NCBI GenBank assembly: GCA_046153355.1
Contig: JBJXEY010000090.1
Location: 1 to 7,858 of the forward strand
Direction: 5' to 3'
DNA: 7,858 nt
DNA from: 2-02-FULL-62-17 sp046153355
GTDB taxonomy: Bacteria > Pseudomonadota > Gammaproteobacteria > Burkholderiales > SG8-39
Part shown: positions 5,447 through 7,858 of the stretch, piece after piece
How the letters are laid out: the number at the start of each line of letters is the position of its first letter
Numbering within the stretch: position 1 is the stretch's first letter
Notes under the pieces: model-generated
Seen by the model: only the letters and a program-made list of their open reading frames with translations
Database searches by the model: none
What the model was told of the DNA's origin: nothing
Position numbers and translations under genes: made by a program

Positions 5447-6277
5447 ATGAACGCCCCCGACGCGCACTTTCTTCCGGATATCCAATCTCGCGCGGATCTG
5501 CGCAATCTGCCTATTGATCAGGTTGGTGTCAAAGGATTGCGCTATCCGGTGCGCGTGCGCATGGCCGATGGCGCAGTGCAAAGCACCGTGGCCAGTGTCG
5601 CCATGACTGTGGCCTTACCTGCCGAGGTCAAAGGCACGCATATGTCGCGTTTCGTCGAGGTGCTTGAAGGCGCGGATCTGATTCTCGATCTGGCCTCGAT
5701 GAAGCAGACCCTAGACGGGATGCTCGCCCGCTTGGGCGCGACATATGGCGAAATTGAGTTCGCGTTCCCCTGTTTTTTGCGCAAAGCGGCGCCGGTTTCA
5801 GGGGTGAAAAGCCTGCTCGATTACGAAGTCAACATGCGTGCCGGGGTTAAACCGGGGAGCGGCTATCAAGTTGAGCTAAAAGTATGTGTCGCCGCGACCA
5901 GCCTTTGCCCATGCTCGAAAGAGATCTCCGCCTACGGCGCGCATAACCAGCGCTCCCACATCGTTATTGCGGCGGTGTTGTGCGGTGACATGGGCATCGA
6001 AGAACTGGTGCGTATCGCCGAAGAGGAGGCCTCTTGCGAAGTCTACGGCCTGCTCAAACGTCCAGACGAAAAATACGTCACCGAACGCGCCTATGACAAC
6101 CCCAAATTCGTCGAAGACCTGGTGCGCGATGTGGCGGCACGCTTGAACGCGGAACCGCGGGTATCTGGCTACACGGTGAGCGCGGAGAATTTTGAGTCGA
6201 TACATAACCATTCGGCGTATGCGCTCATTTCCCGCGACAAGTCGCTTTTTGCGACGACTTCAGGGGCATTGGCGTGA
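5447..6277 (+). CDS. folE2: GTP cyclohydrolase IB (FolE2)
   Basis: A 276-residue GTP cyclohydrolase of the FolE2 (type IB) family, which turns GTP into 7,8-dihydroneopterin triphosphate, the first step of folate and other pterin synthesis. ATG 5447 is preferred: it gives the normal N-terminus ending in DIQSRADLRNLPIDQVGVKG and has a weak GGA six bases upstream. The frame stays open back to a TTG at 5372, but that lies in operator 2 and adds an unconserved extension. Metal and catalytic residues are recognisable: C154 in SLCPCSKEIS, H166 in AHNQRS, E208 in RPDEKY and H253/H255 in ESIHNHSAYA. The C154-H166-E208 spacing equals C147-H159-E201 of the Neisseria enzyme as I recall it. FolE2 can use metals other than zinc and often backs up FolE under zinc limitation. 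No clear Zur site is seen here; LitR-type operators flank it instead. The methyltransferase gene overlaps its stop. Confidence 0.95.
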   Translation: MNAPDAHFLPDIQSRADLRNLPIDQVGVKGLRYPVRVRMADGAVQSTVASVAMTVALPAEVKGTHMSRFVEVLEGADLILDLASMKQTLDGMLARLGATYGEIEFAFPCFLRKAAPVSGVKSLLDYEVNMRAGVKPGSGYQVELKVCVAATSLCPCSKEISAYGAHNQRSHIVIAAVLCGDMGIEELVRIAEEEASCEVYGLLKRPDEKYVTERAYDNPKFVEDLVRDVAARLNAEPRVSGYTVSAENFESIHNHSAYALISRDKSLFATTSGALA

Positions 6278-7359
6278 GTCTGGCCCAACTTGCCATTAAC
6301 TGGACCGAACAGGGCCTGGTGCCCGATGGCGCGATACGCGCCGGTATCCGCCGCTTGTTGCGCCAACGGCTGGATGAAATTTGCGCGGCGGACGCTGAAG
6401 TTTGCTCCGCTGCCACGGAAAAATTCATTGCATCCATGGCCTGCGCCCCTATCGCACTGTTGGCCGACAAGGCCAACGAACAACATTACGAGGTGCCCGC
6501 CGCGTTTTATGCGCTGGCCTTGGGGCGGCAGCGCAAATACAGCGCCTGTTTTTGGCCGCAGGGCGTCAACACCCTCGATGCAGCCGAAACTAGCGCGCTT
6601 GAAATCACCTGCCAGAGGGCGCAGCTCGCCGATGGCCAAGAGATCCTGGAATTGGGCTGTGGCTGGGGATCGCTCAGTTTGTGGATGGCCGAGCACTATC
6701 CTCGCGCGCACATTACTGCGGTATCGAATTCGGCTTCGCAGCGCGATTACATCGTCGCCGAGGCGGCGCAGCGAAAATTAAACAACCTCACCGTGCTCAC
6801 CTGCGATATGAACCGCTTCGATATTGCGGCGCGTTTTGACCGCGTGGTGTCGGTGGAGATGTTCGAGCACATGCGCAACTGGCGTGAATTATTCGCCAGG
6901 GTGGCCGGTTGGTTGAAGCCGCAGGGCAAGTTCTTCATGCATGTTTTTGTGCATCGATCGGTGCCCTATGCGTTCGAAGCGCGCGATGCAAGCGATTGGA
7001 TGAGCCGGCATTTTTTCTCCGGCGGCATGATGCCTTCTGACGACTTGGCGCTGCGCTTTCAAGACTCATTGCGCCTCGCGCAACGTTGGCGTTGGGATGG
7101 CCGCCACTATGCGAAAACCGCCGAAGCATGGCTCGCCAATATCGATGCTCACCGTGATCAAGCCCTAGAGGTGCTGGGAGGTGTGTATGGAATACAAAAC
7201 GCCGCCCAATGGTTGCAACGCTGGCGTCTGTTTTTCATGGCCTGCGCCGAGCTATTTGCCTATAACGGCGGGCAGGAATGGTGGGTTAGCCACTATCTGT
7301 TCGAGCGCGATACGCGAGTAGCTAACCTCGTTGTTGCTGGCATCCCAAACGCAGGCTGA
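6274..7359 (+). CDS. CFA-synthase-family SAM methyltransferase, CNMT/UfaM-like
   Basis: A 361-residue class I SAM-dependent methyltransferase of the cyclopropane-fatty-acid synthase family, most like the plant coclaurine N-methyltransferase-like branch and bacterial UfaM-like proteins. It starts at GTG 6274, overlapping the folE2 stop (GTGA), so translation is probably coupled. An N-terminal helical region (1-65) precedes HYEVPAAFYALALG (71-84), the lipid and substrate entry segment. The SAM motif is E126-L-G-C-G-W-G132, followed by AVSNSASQRDYI, SVEMFEHM (193-200; E198 matches the catalytic-site Glu of E. coli CFA), H223, and FFSGGMMPS (247-255). The usual YSCAYW motif is YSACFW (89-94) here, so the position of E. 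coli C139 is Ala and Cys is displaced by one. It probably methylates an unsaturated fatty acyl chain of a phospholipid, but an amine substrate is not excluded. CFA/UfaM-type genes are light-induced LitR targets in Pseudomonas putida, matching this context. Confidence 0.87.
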   Translation: MSLAQLAINWTEQGLVPDGAIRAGIRRLLRQRLDEICAADAEVCSAATEKFIASMACAPIALLADKANEQHYEVPAAFYALALGRQRKYSACFWPQGVNTLDAAETSALEITCQRAQLADGQEILELGCGWGSLSLWMAEHYPRAHITAVSNSASQRDYIVAEAAQRKLNNLTVLTCDMNRFDIAARFDRVVSVEMFEHMRNWRELFARVAGWLKPQGKFFMHVFVHRSVPYAFEARDASDWMSRHFFSGGMMPSDDLALRFQDSLRLAQRWRWDGRHYAKTAEAWLANIDAHRDQALEVLGGVYGIQNAAQWLQRWRLFFMACAELFAYNGGQEWWVSHYLFERDTRVANLVVAGIPNAG

Positions 7360-7368
7360 ACGCGCTTC

Positions 7369-7858
7369 ATGTCTAATGCCATCAACATTGTCGCCTTTCA
7401 GGCGGGTTGGTTTGCCTGCATCCTGAGCGCGGCCAATGGTATGCCCTGGCTTGCCGCGGGCGTGTCGCTCGCGGTGGTGCTACTGCATCTGGCGCGGGCA
7501 CACGATGTGCGAGCCGAGCTCAAGTTGGCGCTCGCCGCCGGGATCGCCGGCGCGATGTTCGAGAACGCGCTGGCGCTGGCGGGCTGGACCGGCTTTGAGG
7601 GCGGTGTGTTGATCGCGGGCAGTGCGCCATTGTGGATGGTGGCGCAATGGATGATGTTCGCCACCACGTTGAATCTAAGCCTCGCGTGGATGAAGTCAAG
7701 GCTGCTTCTGGCCGCCTTGTTCGGCGCCATAGGCGCGCCGCTTTCCTACCTGGGCGGAGAACGTCTGGGCGCTTTGCAGATTCTTGATCGCGATGCCGCG
7801 TTGTGGGCGCTTGGTCTGGGTTGGGCGTTGCTCGCGCCGCTACTGTTGATTCTCGCGC
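7369..7858 (+). CDS. DUF2878-type multispan membrane protein (3' partial)
   Basis: The frame opens at ATG 7369, nine bases after the methyltransferase stop, and stays open to the window end (163 residues). Known relatives are about 160-180 residues, so only the last few are probably missing. Hydrophobic segments suited to membrane spanning lie at about 5-22, 26-42, 53-72, 88-106, 112-130 and 144-163. Motifs typical of DUF2878 are APLWMVAQWMMFATTLNLSL (86-105) and GAIGAPLSYLGGERLGAL (119-136). E65 and N66 inside the third segment are polar and worth noting. The family has no known activity as far as I know, but it recurs beside CFA/UfaM-like methyltransferases and photoreceptor or singlet-oxygen regulators in proteobacteria, so a role in modifying membrane lipids is plausible. 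The ribosome site is weak (GCAGG at 7351-7355), so coupling to the upstream gene is likely. Confidence 0.8.
   Translation, partial: MSNAINIVAFQAGWFACILSAANGMPWLAAGVSLAVVLLHLARAHDVRAELKLALAAGIAGAMFENALALAGWTGFEGGVLIAGSAPLWMVAQWMMFATTLNLSLAWMKSRLLLAALFGAIGAPLSYLGGERLGALQILDRDAALWALGLGWALLAPLLLILA

Noticed and set aside
6169..6711. Minus-strand open frame (180 codons) across the folE2/methyltransferase junction
   Set aside because: It is antisense to two conserved genes, and no domain or ribosome site was found.

Overview
The window is GC-rich coding DNA broken by two AT-rich intergenic stretches (about 3261-3384 and 5308-5446). It looks like the chromosome of a proteobacterium, most likely a betaproteobacterium of the Burkholderiales type. 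The reasons are a Bug/TctC-type periplasmic binding protein (a family greatly expanded there), proteobacterial-type CoA-transferase subunits, and a MerR-B12 regulator next to folE2. This placement is inference from gene content only. No rRNA, tRNA, CRISPR array, transposase or integrase was seen.

Left part (1-4353, all + strand): an apparent catabolic or uptake gene set. It holds the 3' end of a 3-oxoacid/3-oxoadipate CoA-transferase alpha subunit, its beta subunit (ATGA overlap), an ornithine cyclodeaminase/mu-crystallin family NAD(P)-dependent enzyme (41-nt gap), a TauD/TfdA Fe(II)/2-oxoglutarate dioxygenase (28-nt gap), and, after a 124-nt AT-rich gap with nested inverted repeats, a Bug-family solute-binding protein. 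Together they suggest capture and breakdown of a small carboxylated or amino-acid-like compound through a CoA thioester. The substrate cannot be read from the sequence.

Right part (4393-7858): a divergently organised unit. A MerR-type regulator with a cobalamin-binding domain (LitR/CarH type, minus strand) is transcribed away from folE2 (GTP cyclohydrolase IB), a CFA-synthase-family methyltransferase resembling plant CNMT-like and bacterial UfaM-like proteins (GTGA overlap with folE2), and a DUF2878-type multispan membrane protein cut by the window end. GTP cyclohydrolase and CFA/UfaM-like genes are known members of blue-light LitR regulons in Pseudomonas, so this is best read as a light- or cobalamin-responsive pterin and membrane-lipid module.

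The most striking element is the 139-bp divergent intergenic region. Two 15-bp near-palindromic sites, 14/15 identical in inverted orientation and 63 bp centre to centre, each overlap the -35 of one of two overlapping, oppositely directed promoters with identical geometry (17-bp spacers). This predicts that the regulator represses both itself and folE2-cfa-DUF2878. The regulator keeps the Wx9EH and ExHxxG adenosylcobalamin motifs but has Ala where Thermus CarH has its light-state His ligand, so its photochemistry may differ.
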